This document shows positions 1 through 7,030 of a DNA stretch of 9,963 nt, in pieces; position 1 is the first letter of the stretch; every line of letters begins with the position of its first letter. Below the pieces are notes generated by a model, which worked only from the letters and a program-made list of their open reading frames with translations, searched no databases and was not told the origin of the DNA. The DNA is from an uncultured Eubacteriales bacterium (lineage in GTDB: Bacteria; Bacillota; Clostridia; UBA1381). Position numbers and translations under genes: made by a program. Where the stretch lies: assembly GCA_905199755.1 (NCBI GenBank), contig CAJKHT010000089.1, forward strand, positions 1-9,963. Reading direction: 5' to 3'.

Positions 1-90
1 TCTGCCTAATCCAAACCGAACTACAGAATTTGTAATACCGGCGATATGTGTTTTTTGCTTCTTTTCTTGCGTTCCGGAGTTTTTTAACAT
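1..90 (-). CDS. Partial open frame at window edge, unrecognised product (5' end only)
   Basis: An ATG at 90-88 opens a frame that stays open for 30 codons to the window edge. It begins MLKNSGTQEKKQKTHIAGIT and continues with a hydrophobic/basic stretch (NSVVRFGLGR). It lies only 8 nt after the stop of the aldo/keto reductase and on the same strand, so it is probably the next gene of that operon. A purine-rich GAGGGG (96-91) touches the ATG, which is closer than an ideal ribosome site, so the exact start is uncertain. I do not recognise the family. The polar, lysine-rich start followed by a more hydrophobic segment would suit the N-terminus of a membrane protein, but that is a guess. Thirty codons could also be open by chance. 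Confidence 0.42.
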   Translation of the reverse strand, partial: MLKNSGTQEKKQKTHIAGITNSVVRFGLGR

Positions 91-98
91 CCCCTCTT

Positions 99-1097
99 TT
101 ACTGTTTGTTACAGGATATTTCATCTATCTTATCCAGTTCTTCCTTTGAAAAAGCAGTGTTTTTAACGGCTTTGATATTATCAAGTATCTGTGACGGCTT
201 TGACGCTCCAATCAGAACCGATGTCACCTCACCATCCTTCAATATCCATGCCAATGCCATTTCGGCAAGAGTTTGTCCCCTTTCTTCGGCGATTTTTCCG
301 AGTGCTCTTATCTGCGAAAGCTTTTCTTCCGTTACCGAAGCTGCCGAAAGAAATCTGCCGTCGGTTTTTATGCGGCTGTCTTCGGGAATACCGTTTAAAT
401 ATCTGTCCGTGAGCATGCCTTGTGCCAGCGGACTGAATGCGATTATTCCCTTATTAAGCTTTACCGCAGTTTCCTTTAAACCGTTATTTTCTATTGTTCT
501 GTCAAAAATCGAATAACGATTCTGATTAATTATAAACGGACACTTCAGCTCCTCCAGAATTTTACACGCTTCTTCAAGCCGCTTTCCGTCATAATTTGAC
601 AGACCTGCATACAAAGCCTTTCCGCTTCTTACAATACGCGTCAGAGCGCCCATTGTTTCCTCCAACGGCGTATCATAGTCCGGACGATGATGATAGAATA
701 TGTCCACATAATCCAGTCCCATGCGTTTTAAGCTTTGGTCAAGACTTGCTATCAAATACTTACGGCTGCCCATGTTTCCGTAAGGGCCGTCCCACATTTC
801 ATAGCCTGCCTTTGTGCTTATAATCATCTCGTCACGGTAGGCACTCATTTCCTCACGCATTATTTTGCCGAAATTCCGCTCTGCGCTGCCCGGCTCCGGA
901 CCGTAGTTGTTTGCCAGATCAAAATGAGTTATACCGTTGTCAAACGCGGTAAAGCACAGTTCTTTCATATTTGAATACTGCGCGGTGTCCCCGAAATTGT
1001 GCCAGAGTCCGAGCGATACCGACGGGAGCTTTAAGCCACTATTACCGCATTTGTTATACACCATATCATTATATCTGTCATTGCTTGCTTTGTACAT
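99..1097 (-). CDS. Aldo/keto reductase, YghZ/AKR14-like
   Basis: Predicted cytoplasmic NADPH-dependent (alpha/beta)8-barrel reductase of about 332 residues; from memory E. coli YghZ (L-glyceraldehyde 3-phosphate reductase) has 346. Residues below count from the ATG at 1097. The family hallmark GLWHNFG is near the start, followed by FDLANNYGPEPGSAE (catalytic D60 and Y65), ISTKAGYEMW (K96), SLDQSLKRMGLDYVDIFYHHR (H137) and a C-terminal cofactor-binding segment SVLIGASKPSQILDNI. The catalytic tetrad Asp-Tyr-Lys-His is complete. I chose the ATG at 1097 because AAAGGA (1112-1107) lies 9 nt upstream; the in-frame TTG at 1115 and ATG at 1106 have no properly spaced site. The gene follows the sugar-binding lipoprotein by 14 nt, so it is co-transcribed with the sensor genes. 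YghZ-type enzymes reduce small aldehydes such as L-glyceraldehyde 3-phosphate and methylglyoxal; a role in disposing of sugar-derived aldehydes here is inference. Confidence 0.93.
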   Translation of the reverse strand: MYKASNDRYNDMVYNKCGNSGLKLPSVSLGLWHNFGDTAQYSNMKELCFTAFDNGITHFDLANNYGPEPGSAERNFGKIMREEMSAYRDEMIISTKAGYEMWDGPYGNMGSRKYLIASLDQSLKRMGLDYVDIFYHHRPDYDTPLEETMGALTRIVRSGKALYAGLSNYDGKRLEEACKILEELKCPFIINQNRYSIFDRTIENNGLKETAVKLNKGIIAFSPLAQGMLTDRYLNGIPEDSRIKTDGRFLSAASVTEEKLSQIRALGKIAEERGQTLAEMALAWILKDGEVTSVLIGASKPSQILDNIKAVKNTAFSKEELDKIDEISCNKQ

Positions 1098-1106
1098 TTC
1101 TATCAT

Positions 1107-1112
1107 TCCTTT
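1107..1112 (-). promoter_or_regulatory. Ribosome binding site deciding the reductase start
   Basis: AAAGGA on the minus strand sits 9 nt before the ATG at 1097 and overlaps the TGA stop (1114-1112) of the preceding lipoprotein gene. It supports the shorter reductase and suggests coupled translation. Confidence 0.65.
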
Positions 1113-2080
1113 CAATTAAATCTGAATACTAATTTCTGAATATCCTTATCAAAAAGATTATCCTTATTCACAGTCACTGCTTCGGTATAAAGCTCCTTTT
1201 GAGAAGCATTTTCACCCGAAATGAGTTCTGCGGCGCTTTTAACACCCAAATATCCTATAGCAAACGGATTTTGTACTATAAGCGTATCTATTTCACCCGT
1301 TTCAAGCATACCTATTGATACGGTATTCGTATCAAAGCCTATTCCGTATACTTTGCCCGATAAATCCAGCCGCTTTATTGCATTGCCAATGCCGAGAGTC
1401 ATCCACTCGTTAAAGCCCACAAGAGCATTAATCTGCGGATTTTCTTCAAGCAGTGCCGCTGCTGCGGAGGTAACACTCTCGGTATTGCTGTTCACATTTA
1501 CCGATGCCGTTATCCGCGCATTTTCAATGCCGTCTATATATTCCCTGAAGCCCTGCTCACGCTGTATTCCGTTTTCCGTACTCTTATAATAATTTATCAG
1601 TCCCACATTTATTTCTTCGCCGTTCGGAAAGCAGCCGATAACCGCCTCACCTGCCTTATGTCCTGCCGAGACATTATCTGTCCCTATAAACATACTGACA
1701 TTATCCGAATTGACATTGCTGTCAATGGCAATCACCTTTATCCCTGCCGCTGCCGCTTCGTTTACCGCATCTGCGGATTTTTCAAAATCAATCGCGGACA
1801 AAACTATCGCATCCGCTTTTCGTTTTACGGCAGACATAATCAGTTTATTTTGATTGACATAATCCTCCTCATTTTCGGGACCTTCAAACGTAACCGAAAT
1901 ATTATATTCCGTTGCCGCCGACTCCACACCGTTTTTTACGCTGTGCCAGAAATCGGAATCAAGCGCTTTGACAATAACCGCAATTTCCTTTTTGTCCGTA
2001 TTTTTCTTTGCGCATGACGATACCGAAAATACCAGAAAAGAAATACATAAAAGAACATACAAAAGCTTATTTGTTTTCAT
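1112..2080 (-). CDS. RbsB-like sugar-binding lipoprotein, probable sensory partner of the kinase
   Basis: A 322-residue periplasmic-binding-protein fold (Peripla_BP_4 type). Residues 1-22 are a lipoprotein signal peptide with basic KTNK, a hydrophobic core and lipobox VSSC, giving lipidation at Cys23 and anchoring on the outer face of the membrane. By recalled alignment with E. coli ribose-binding protein the ligand positions are largely kept: aromatic F44/W45, D120 in VIAIDS, R174 in QREQGF, N224 in GFNE, D250 in GFDT and Q270 in VQNP. The Arg next to the first Asp in RbsB is Ser121 here. The start ATG overlaps the end of the kinase gene by 14 nt, with a strong AAGGAGGG (2093-2086) 5 nt upstream, so the two are translationally coupled. 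No permease or ATPase follows, so it is more likely a sensory accessory than a transport component. It could still feed the Mgl transporter. Confidence 0.93.
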   Translation of the reverse strand: MKTNKLLYVLLCISFLVFSVSSCAKKNTDKKEIAVIVKALDSDFWHSVKNGVESAATEYNISVTFEGPENEEDYVNQNKLIMSAVKRKADAIVLSAIDFEKSADAVNEAAAAGIKVIAIDSNVNSDNVSMFIGTDNVSAGHKAGEAVIGCFPNGEEINVGLINYYKSTENGIQREQGFREYIDGIENARITASVNVNSNTESVTSAAAALLEENPQINALVGFNEWMTLGIGNAIKRLDLSGKVYGIGFDTNTVSIGMLETGEIDTLIVQNPFAIGYLGVKSAAELISGENASQKELYTEAVTVNKDNLFDKDIQKLVFRFN

Positions 2081-3812
2081 TTGTACCCTCCTTGGTTATC
2101 TTAGGTATTCTTGCCGTGATTTCGGTGCCTGCATCAAGCTCGCTCTTTATCGTCAGACCGTATTCAGCGCCGAAATAGATTTTCAGGCGGTCATTTACGT
2201 TCTTCACGCCTATACCGCTCGAATCGCTACGCTCTTTGCTTAAAATTTTTGCGCACTGCTCCTCCGACATACCCACTCCGTTGTCGGCAACCGTCATAAG
2301 AATATCATTTTCGTTATCCTCTGCCTGCTTTACGGTGATTTTTATTTCACCCTCATCAACAAGGCGGTCTATTCCGTGATAAATCGCATTTTCAACCAAT
2401 GGCTGCAATGTGATTTTATTGCACAAATATTCCTCTAAGCTCTCATCAACCTCAAAGCTGTACGTAAACTGCGAACGGTAACGAAAGCTTTGAATAATAA
2501 GATAATTTCTGACATGGTTAATTTCATCTTTTATAGTGATAAGCTCATGTCCGCGGCTTATGCTTATTCTGAAGAGTCTTGCCAGAGCGCTCACCATTTT
2601 AGATGCTTCTTCCGTTGCACCTCTTTCGCACATCCATTGTATGGAATCGAGAGTGTTATATAAAAAGTGCGGATTTATCTGTGCCTGCAAGGCTTTAAGC
2701 TCTGTCTTTCTGAGCTCTGTTTCCTCACGGCGCACCTTTTCCATAAGATTTTTTATCTTTACCGACATATGCTCAAAAGAGCTTGAAAGCACTCTGAACT
2801 CGCTTATGCTTTCGCTTCCTCCCGAAAATCTGAAATTATCCGCATCCTTTTCAAACTGCTTCATCGCACGGATAAGGGACTTTACGGGGGCATTTACGAC
2901 TTTTGAATATACCGCCAGCACGGCAAGCGAAATCAGCATACCGCATATAAATGATATAAAAATGCTTACTGCTATCTGTCCCCTGCCCTCTGCCGCAAGC
3001 TCGTCCGTTAAACTCACTCCGACAATGCGCCATATTCCGCCGTTTGTCGTTTTGAGTGTATAAATAATATTTTTTCCCATTGTCGTTCCGTCGGGGAGTG
3101 TACTTATGAAATCGGTATTTTCGGTTCTCAGTCCCGAAAACAAAATCTGCTGCTGCGGGTGATATATAATACTGCCGTTACGGTCAGTAATAAAACAATA
3201 TCCCTGTCTGCCCACACCTATATGGTCAATATATCTTGCAATTTCGGAAAATCTGAAATCGATTGCCGCATATGCCCCCTTATTGAGCGCACATTCGTTT
3301 AACTTAACCGCTGCCGTTATTACCCACGGATACTCTCCCTCGAAAAGCGTCTGCACATGCGGATCGGAAATGGCAACCTCCGCCGACTCGTCAAACAATT
3401 TTTTATCAAAGGATAAGTCCTTGTAAATATGCTCCTTTATCTTGGCGCCGTTACCGGTACAGCTTATAATTCCGCCGTTTTCATCATAAACTGTTACAGC
3501 ATAAATATCATTCTGAACAGCCGTCAGAGCCGAAAACCGGCTCTCAAGCTCCGAAGCATTCCCGACATTTCCTATCAGACGTTTCACAAAAGAGAGCTTA
3601 TTCTTCATTGTCTCAAAATAATTGTTTATTTCAAGTTCCGTCTGACTTATCATCTGTTCCGAATTGACCTGTGCATCGTGCATCAGAGAATTTGTGTAAA
3701 CGGAGGCAAATACCGCAACGCACACAGCCACTGCGGAGATTACCGCAGCGGCTATTGATATTACCGTAATTGCCGACAAGCTTACGGACGGGCGGCGGTT
3801 TTTGTCTGCCAT
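2067..3812 (-). CDS. YesM-type membrane sensor histidine kinase
   Basis: A 581-residue HisKA_5/His_kinase-type kinase (YesM/LytS-like class). A transmembrane helix lies at about 13-40. An extracellular sensor region at about 41-278 looks like a dCache (double PAS-like) domain, with VYDENGGIIS and ITDRNGSIIYH segments. A second helix lies at about 279-303, then a HAMP linker (about 304-360) and a coiled coil. The kinase core has QINPHFLYNTLDS with phospho-acceptor His382, an N box PLVENAIYHG (N475), a G1 box ADNGVGM (D510) and a G2 region SGIGVKNVNDRL (532-543). All catalytic boxes are intact. It is expected to phosphorylate the adjacent AraC-type regulator. The ATG at 3812 has AAAGGGG 8 nt upstream and follows the regulator's stop by 22 nt. 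The gene overlaps the downstream binding protein, implying fixed stoichiometry of kinase and lipoprotein. Confidence 0.97.
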   Translation of the reverse strand: MADKNRRPSVSLSAITVISIAAAVISAVAVCVAVFASVYTNSLMHDAQVNSEQMISQTELEINNYFETMKNKLSFVKRLIGNVGNASELESRFSALTAVQNDIYAVTVYDENGGIISCTGNGAKIKEHIYKDLSFDKKLFDESAEVAISDPHVQTLFEGEYPWVITAAVKLNECALNKGAYAAIDFRFSEIARYIDHIGVGRQGYCFITDRNGSIIYHPQQQILFSGLRTENTDFISTLPDGTTMGKNIIYTLKTTNGGIWRIVGVSLTDELAAEGRGQIAVSIFISFICGMLISLAVLAVYSKVVNAPVKSLIRAMKQFEKDADNFRFSGGSESISEFRVLSSSFEHMSVKIKNLMEKVRREETELRKTELKALQAQINPHFLYNTLDSIQWMCERGATEEASKMVSALARLFRISISRGHELITIKDEINHVRNYLIIQSFRYRSQFTYSFEVDESLEEYLCNKITLQPLVENAIYHGIDRLVDEGEIKITVKQAEDNENDILMTVADNGVGMSEEQCAKILSKERSDSSGIGVKNVNDRLKIYFGAEYGLTIKSELDAGTEITARIPKITKEGTNENK

Positions 3813-3834
3813 GACATTGTCCCCTTTCGTACAC

Positions 3835-5430
3835 TCATTCGTTTCTGTTTGTATTCCTTATCTTATTCGGTGATTCCCCGTAGAATTTCTTAAAGCAATA
3901 GCTGAAATAATGCTGATCGCTATATCCGCATTTTTCGGATATTTCAAGCACCTTCATGCTTGAACAGATAAGCATATCATATGCCGCGCTCATGCGCCGC
4001 TCAGTGAGCAGAGTAATAAAATTCTTCTTTTTCGTCTTTTTTATAAGTGCGCTCAGATAATTCGGACTGACCGCCAGTTCATTGCTTACCATTGTCAGAG
4101 AAAGCTCCTCATCGGAAAATCTTTCGTCAATTATCTGCACAACCCTGTCACACAACACCTCGCTGTCACGCTTCTGCATGCTTGAAATAACCTTTTTTGT
4201 ATCATAACAGAACGCAATAAGCTCATTTTTCATGCCTGCTTCGCTGTTATACGTTGTAACTCTCGTAAAAATCGGATTTGACGAGAGCAGACGCAGTATC
4301 TCAGTTTTGTCATCGGTAACATTGCTCACAACACGGTATATTGTCGCAATTATCTGAACGACGAGCAAATCCGCGTTTTCAGGTGTACTGTTTGCAAAAA
4401 GCTCATTTATAAAATTCTCAAGTTCTTCTTTCTTTCCCACCTTCAAAAGCTGCTCCAGTTTCAGAATTGTTTTCTCTATCTGGTCTATTTCAATTTCACC
4501 GTTACGCTCCTGGTCGTTTATGAAACGCACCTCGCCGGCGCCGTCCGTTGTGTACCTTCTTGCCGTTACCGCCTGAAAATATGCCCCTGCACAGCCCGAC
4601 AGCGCACGGAAATCACGGCTTATACCTATCGTACACTTCTGACCTAACATTCGTTTTGCCGTCTGAACAAGCTCACGCACCGGCAGCTCCATTATATTGG
4701 ATATTTCTCCTTCGCCCTCAATTACCGACAGCGTCACAACGCGTCCGTACACAATAAAGCTGACGGAATACATATAATGCGACAATACCGTATCCACAAA
4801 ATCGGCATGCTCTTTACCCGTGCAGTGCTTTCCGGCCTCATTCTTAAATTTTGAGACAAGTACACAAAAACGCGGACTTGCCCCTTTTTTTATAATACCC
4901 AGCTCTTCTGCCGTTTCATTAAGCTCATTATCGTCCGGCTGTTCCTCGTTGCTGCCGAGCATGAGCGGCAGCAAAAAGCGATCCACCGAAAGCCGGTGCA
5001 GCTGATTTTGCAAATCCGTTCCCGGCGCAGAAATAACACTGCCGATTCTTTCATCCATTCGGCGGTGTATTTCAAATAGCTCCTCCGACATTTCCGATGA
5101 GGAAATCGGTTTCAGAAGATACTTTATAATATTATAGTTTATTGCGGTTCTTGCATATTCAAAGCTGTCATATCCGCTGAGAATAACAATCTGTGTGGCA
5201 GGGCGCATTTCCCTGACCTTAACCGCCAGCTCCAATCCCGAAAGCATCGGCATTTTTATATCGGTAAGTATGAGGTCCGGTTCAAGACTTTCAATCAAAT
5301 CCAGCGCTTCAACACCGTTCTCGGCTTCGCCGACAACCTCAAATCCGGCAGCCTCCCAATTAACCCTTTCTATAATTGCGCGGCGCTGCTCAAATTCATC
5401 CTCCACTACCAGAACAGTATATTTCATCAT
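3835..5430 (-). CDS. YesN-type response regulator with AraC DNA-binding domain
   Basis: A 531-residue cytoplasmic transcription regulator. Residues 1-120 are a receiver domain with acidic pair E10/D11, phospho-acceptor D57 in LILTDIKMP, S85 in VILSGYDSFEYA and K107 in YLLKPIS, so it should be phosphorylatable. Residues of about 125-425 are the long, poorly conserved middle region usual in YesN regulators. Residues of about 428-531 are a double helix-turn-helix AraC domain: first recognition unit around VSNELAVSPNYLSALIKK, second in VLEISEKCGYSDQHYFSYCF, ending FKKFYGESPNKIR. Two tandem ATGs (5430 and 5427) follow GGGAG at 5 and 8 nt, so the start may be one codon shorter. It is the first gene after the promoter at 5477-5505. 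By context it most likely controls the upstream mgl importer, possibly with autoregulation; this is inference. Confidence 0.97.
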   Translation of the reverse strand: MMKYTVLVVEDEFEQRRAIIERVNWEAAGFEVVGEAENGVEALDLIESLEPDLILTDIKMPMLSGLELAVKVREMRPATQIVILSGYDSFEYARTAINYNIIKYLLKPISSSEMSEELFEIHRRMDERIGSVISAPGTDLQNQLHRLSVDRFLLPLMLGSNEEQPDDNELNETAEELGIIKKGASPRFCVLVSKFKNEAGKHCTGKEHADFVDTVLSHYMYSVSFIVYGRVVTLSVIEGEGEISNIMELPVRELVQTAKRMLGQKCTIGISRDFRALSGCAGAYFQAVTARRYTTDGAGEVRFINDQERNGEIEIDQIEKTILKLEQLLKVGKKEELENFINELFANSTPENADLLVVQIIATIYRVVSNVTDDKTEILRLLSSNPIFTRVTTYNSEAGMKNELIAFCYDTKKVISSMQKRDSEVLCDRVVQIIDERFSDEELSLTMVSNELAVSPNYLSALIKKTKKKNFITLLTERRMSAAYDMLICSSMKVLEISEKCGYSDQHYFSYCFKKFYGESPNKIRNTNRNE

Positions 5431-5460
5431 AAATTCTCCCGGTATTTAATCCACATTGTT

Positions 5461-5480
5461 TACTTACATTATATAAAGTA
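5461..5480. other. Small dyad at the regulator promoter
   Basis: TACTT (5461-5465) and AAGTA (5476-5480) form an inverted repeat with a 10-nt spacer, overlapping the -10 box and probable start point of the sensor operon. It could be an operator for autoregulation, or chance in a 24% GC stretch. Confidence 0.25.
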
Positions 5481-5505
5481 TATCATTAAATATCGGAAAA
5501 ATCAA
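5477..5505 (-). promoter_or_regulatory. Sigma-A-like promoter of the sensor operon
   Basis: On the minus strand TTGATT (-35, 5505-5500, 4 of 6 matches) is followed after exactly 17 nt by TATACT (-10, 5482-5477, 5 of 6). Initiation near 5470 would give a leader of about 40 nt before the regulator ATG. The 5431-5520 interval is only 22 G/C in 90 (hand count), as expected of a Clostridia promoter. A second TATAAT at 5473-5468 lacks a matching -35. No clear terminator separates this from the mgl operon, so read-through from mgl is also possible. Confidence 0.65.
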
Positions 5506-5524
5506 CATTTTTATTGCAGATTGC

Positions 5525-5893
5525 TCAATTTGCCTTTTCCCAGCCTGCATAAAGCGTCATGCTTCCGCTCACGGTATCACTGTCCGTATTCCATTTTTGA
5601 GTGCAGTCACGGTCTGTGTACCACCCGGTGAAATGCCAGCCCTCTTTGACGGGGTTTTCGACCGTTAATGTATCTGAGTGCATTGCTTTTACCGGCTCAA
5701 TATACGAACCGCCGTCCGTGTCAAACTTAACGGTAAATCCGTTATGGCTGACAACGAACACCATTGCGGCAATCAGTGCTGCAGTGAGCGATGCAACCAT
5801 TATATTTGCACTTTTTAACGACATATTGATTTTTGCATAAAGTCCGCCCGTGCGGCGCACATTCTGCGCCGCATTGATATTTTCGTCTTTCAT
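5525..5893 (-). CDS. Small membrane-anchored InlB B-repeat (Flg_new) protein in the mgl operon
   Basis: A 122-residue protein. Residues 1-29 are polar and basic (VRRTGGLYAKIN), about 30-49 form one transmembrane helix (IMVASLTAALIAAMVFVVS), and 52-118 form one Listeria-Bacteroides repeat: GFTVKFDTDGGSYI, then VKEGWHFTGWYTD, then a closing TLYAGW. Positive charges before the helix predict N-terminus inside, repeat outside. The start at 5893 is fixed by AAGGAGGG (5908-5901) 7 nt upstream; a longer reading from 5935 overlaps mglC and lacks a site. It follows the mglC stop by 28 nt, so it is almost certainly the last mgl operon gene. Such repeats, related to the internalin B repeat and of beta-grasp fold, usually occur in tandem in large surface proteins; one copy on a helix is unusual. 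Function unknown. A link to the transporter or to the kinase's outer domain is inference. Confidence 0.9.
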   Translation of the reverse strand: MKDENINAAQNVRRTGGLYAKINMSLKSANIMVASLTAALIAAMVFVVSHNGFTVKFDTDGGSYIEPVKAMHSDTLTVENPVKEGWHFTGWYTDRDCTQKWNTDSDTVSGSMTLYAGWEKAN

Positions 5894-5900
5894 GGCAATG

Positions 5901-5908
5901 CCCTCCTT
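5901..5908 (-). promoter_or_regulatory. Strong ribosome binding site of the small repeat protein
   Basis: AAGGAGGG on the minus strand lies 7 nt before the ATG at 5893. It is nearly a perfect Shine-Dalgarno sequence and shows that the short protein, not the longer frame from 5935, is made. Confidence 0.75.
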
Positions 5909-5921
5909 ACTGTTTTCCGAA

Positions 5922-7004
5922 TTACTTACGTGCAAGATACTTTCTCATGTCTATCGCACATGCCACAAGAATTATAAGACCTTTTATTACATACAGCATA
6001 TTCGCATCTACGGAAAGGAAGTTCAGACCTACAAATATGATTTGCAGCAGGAACACTCCGATTACAATACCGCTGATTTTACCTGTACCTCCGACAAACG
6101 ATACACCGCCTATAACGCAGGCTGCTATTGCGTCGGATTCGTAGTTAAGTCCCGTATTTGCAGAACATGAAGCAATACGTGCGCCCTCGATAAAGCCCGT
6201 AATACCGTACATTGCGCCTGCAAGAACAAACACCATTACTATTGTCCAGAATACATTGACACCCGATACGTTTGCCGCTTCTTCGTTTGAACCTACCGCA
6301 AACATATTCTTTCCGAACTTTGTTTTATTCCAGATTACCCACATAACAGCGGTAAGAATTATCGAATACAGCACGTATTTCGGCACCGCAACATTTCCTA
6401 TTTTAAATAATGTGCCGCGCACAAAATCGGTATATGATGCGTCCAGTCCCGACAAAGTCTGACCGTTGTTTCCGCCGAGCATCAGATACATAAGCACCAG
6501 ACCAAATACTATAAGCTGTGTTGAAAGAGTAACTATAAACGGATGAAGCTTAAATTTTGCAACGAAAAATCCGTTTACAAAGCCGATAGCCGCACCTACC
6601 GTAATTACTAAAAGCAATACTGCCCAAAGCGGCATAACACCCATATTCGGGAATATCTTATTTGCGTATCCCACCATCTGCAGAAGCGATGCCGCAATAC
6701 ATGCGGTGAGTCCGACACAACGTCCTGCCGAAATATCGGTACCCGTAAGTACAATAGCTCCTGCTATACCGAGAGCTATAGGAAGCTTTGCCGCCGTAAG
6801 CGAAACTATATTGACTACAGATGACATCGACAGAAACGCCGGTACACGTATAGCTATATAAATTACCGCTATAAGTATGATTATATACATTGCATTATTG
6901 AAAAGCAAATCTGTTATTGTTCTCCGCTTGTCTGCTCCTGACTTTTTCTTAAAATCATCAATCCATGCCGACAAACGATTTTTTCTTGTTGCTGCGTCTG
7001 ACAT
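5922..7004 (-). CDS. mglC: Galactose/methyl-galactoside ABC importer permease MglC
   Basis: A 360-residue polytopic membrane protein of the RbsC/MglC (BPD_transp_2) family that forms the homodimeric channel of the importer. Hydrophobic helices run from about residue 38 to the end. The MglC-specific segment LTGTDISAGRCVGLTA (86-101) matches the recalled E. coli sequence closely (GTDLSAGRQVGLAA). The cytoplasmic coupling loop NKTKFGKNMFAVGSNEEAANVSGVN begins at 226 and should dock on MglA. DAIAACVIGGVSFVGG (291-306) is the second family hallmark. It is about 24 residues longer than E. coli MglC, mostly as a charged N-terminal cytoplasmic tail. GGAGG lies 8 nt before the ATG, and the gene follows mglA by 26 nt. 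Assignment to MglC rather than RbsC/XylH rests on the DISAGR signature and on its MglA and MglB neighbours. Confidence 0.95.
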   Translation of the reverse strand: MSDAATRKNRLSAWIDDFKKKSGADKRRTITDLLFNNAMYIIILIAVIYIAIRVPAFLSMSSVVNIVSLTAAKLPIALGIAGAIVLTGTDISAGRCVGLTACIAASLLQMVGYANKIFPNMGVMPLWAVLLLVITVGAAIGFVNGFFVAKFKLHPFIVTLSTQLIVFGLVLMYLMLGGNNGQTLSGLDASYTDFVRGTLFKIGNVAVPKYVLYSIILTAVMWVIWNKTKFGKNMFAVGSNEEAANVSGVNVFWTIVMVFVLAGAMYGITGFIEGARIASCSANTGLNYESDAIAACVIGGVSFVGGTGKISGIVIGVFLLQIIFVGLNFLSVDANMLYVIKGLIILVACAIDMRKYLARK

Positions 7005-7030
7005 TTATTTTTCCTCCAATTCTTTCGTAA

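Noticed and set aside
1098..1115. Upstream TTG/ATG starts for the aldo/keto reductase
   Set aside because: TTG at 1115 overlaps the preceding stop and has no ribosome site; ATG at 1106 directly abuts the AAAGGA. The ATG at 1097 has correct 9-nt spacing.
1658..2017. Plus-strand frames opposite the binding protein, kinase and regulator genes
   Set aside because: All lie antisense to genes with intact conserved motifs, lack ribosome sites and show no recognisable domains.
5468..5473. Second TATAAT upstream of the regulator as the main -10
   Set aside because: The sequence 17 nt upstream (CCGATA) does not resemble a -35, while the TTGATT-17-TATACT pair fits well.
5894..5935. N-terminal extension of the small repeat protein back to 5935
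   Set aside because: It would overlap mglC and has no ribosome site, whereas AAGGAGGG lies 7 nt before the ATG at 5893.
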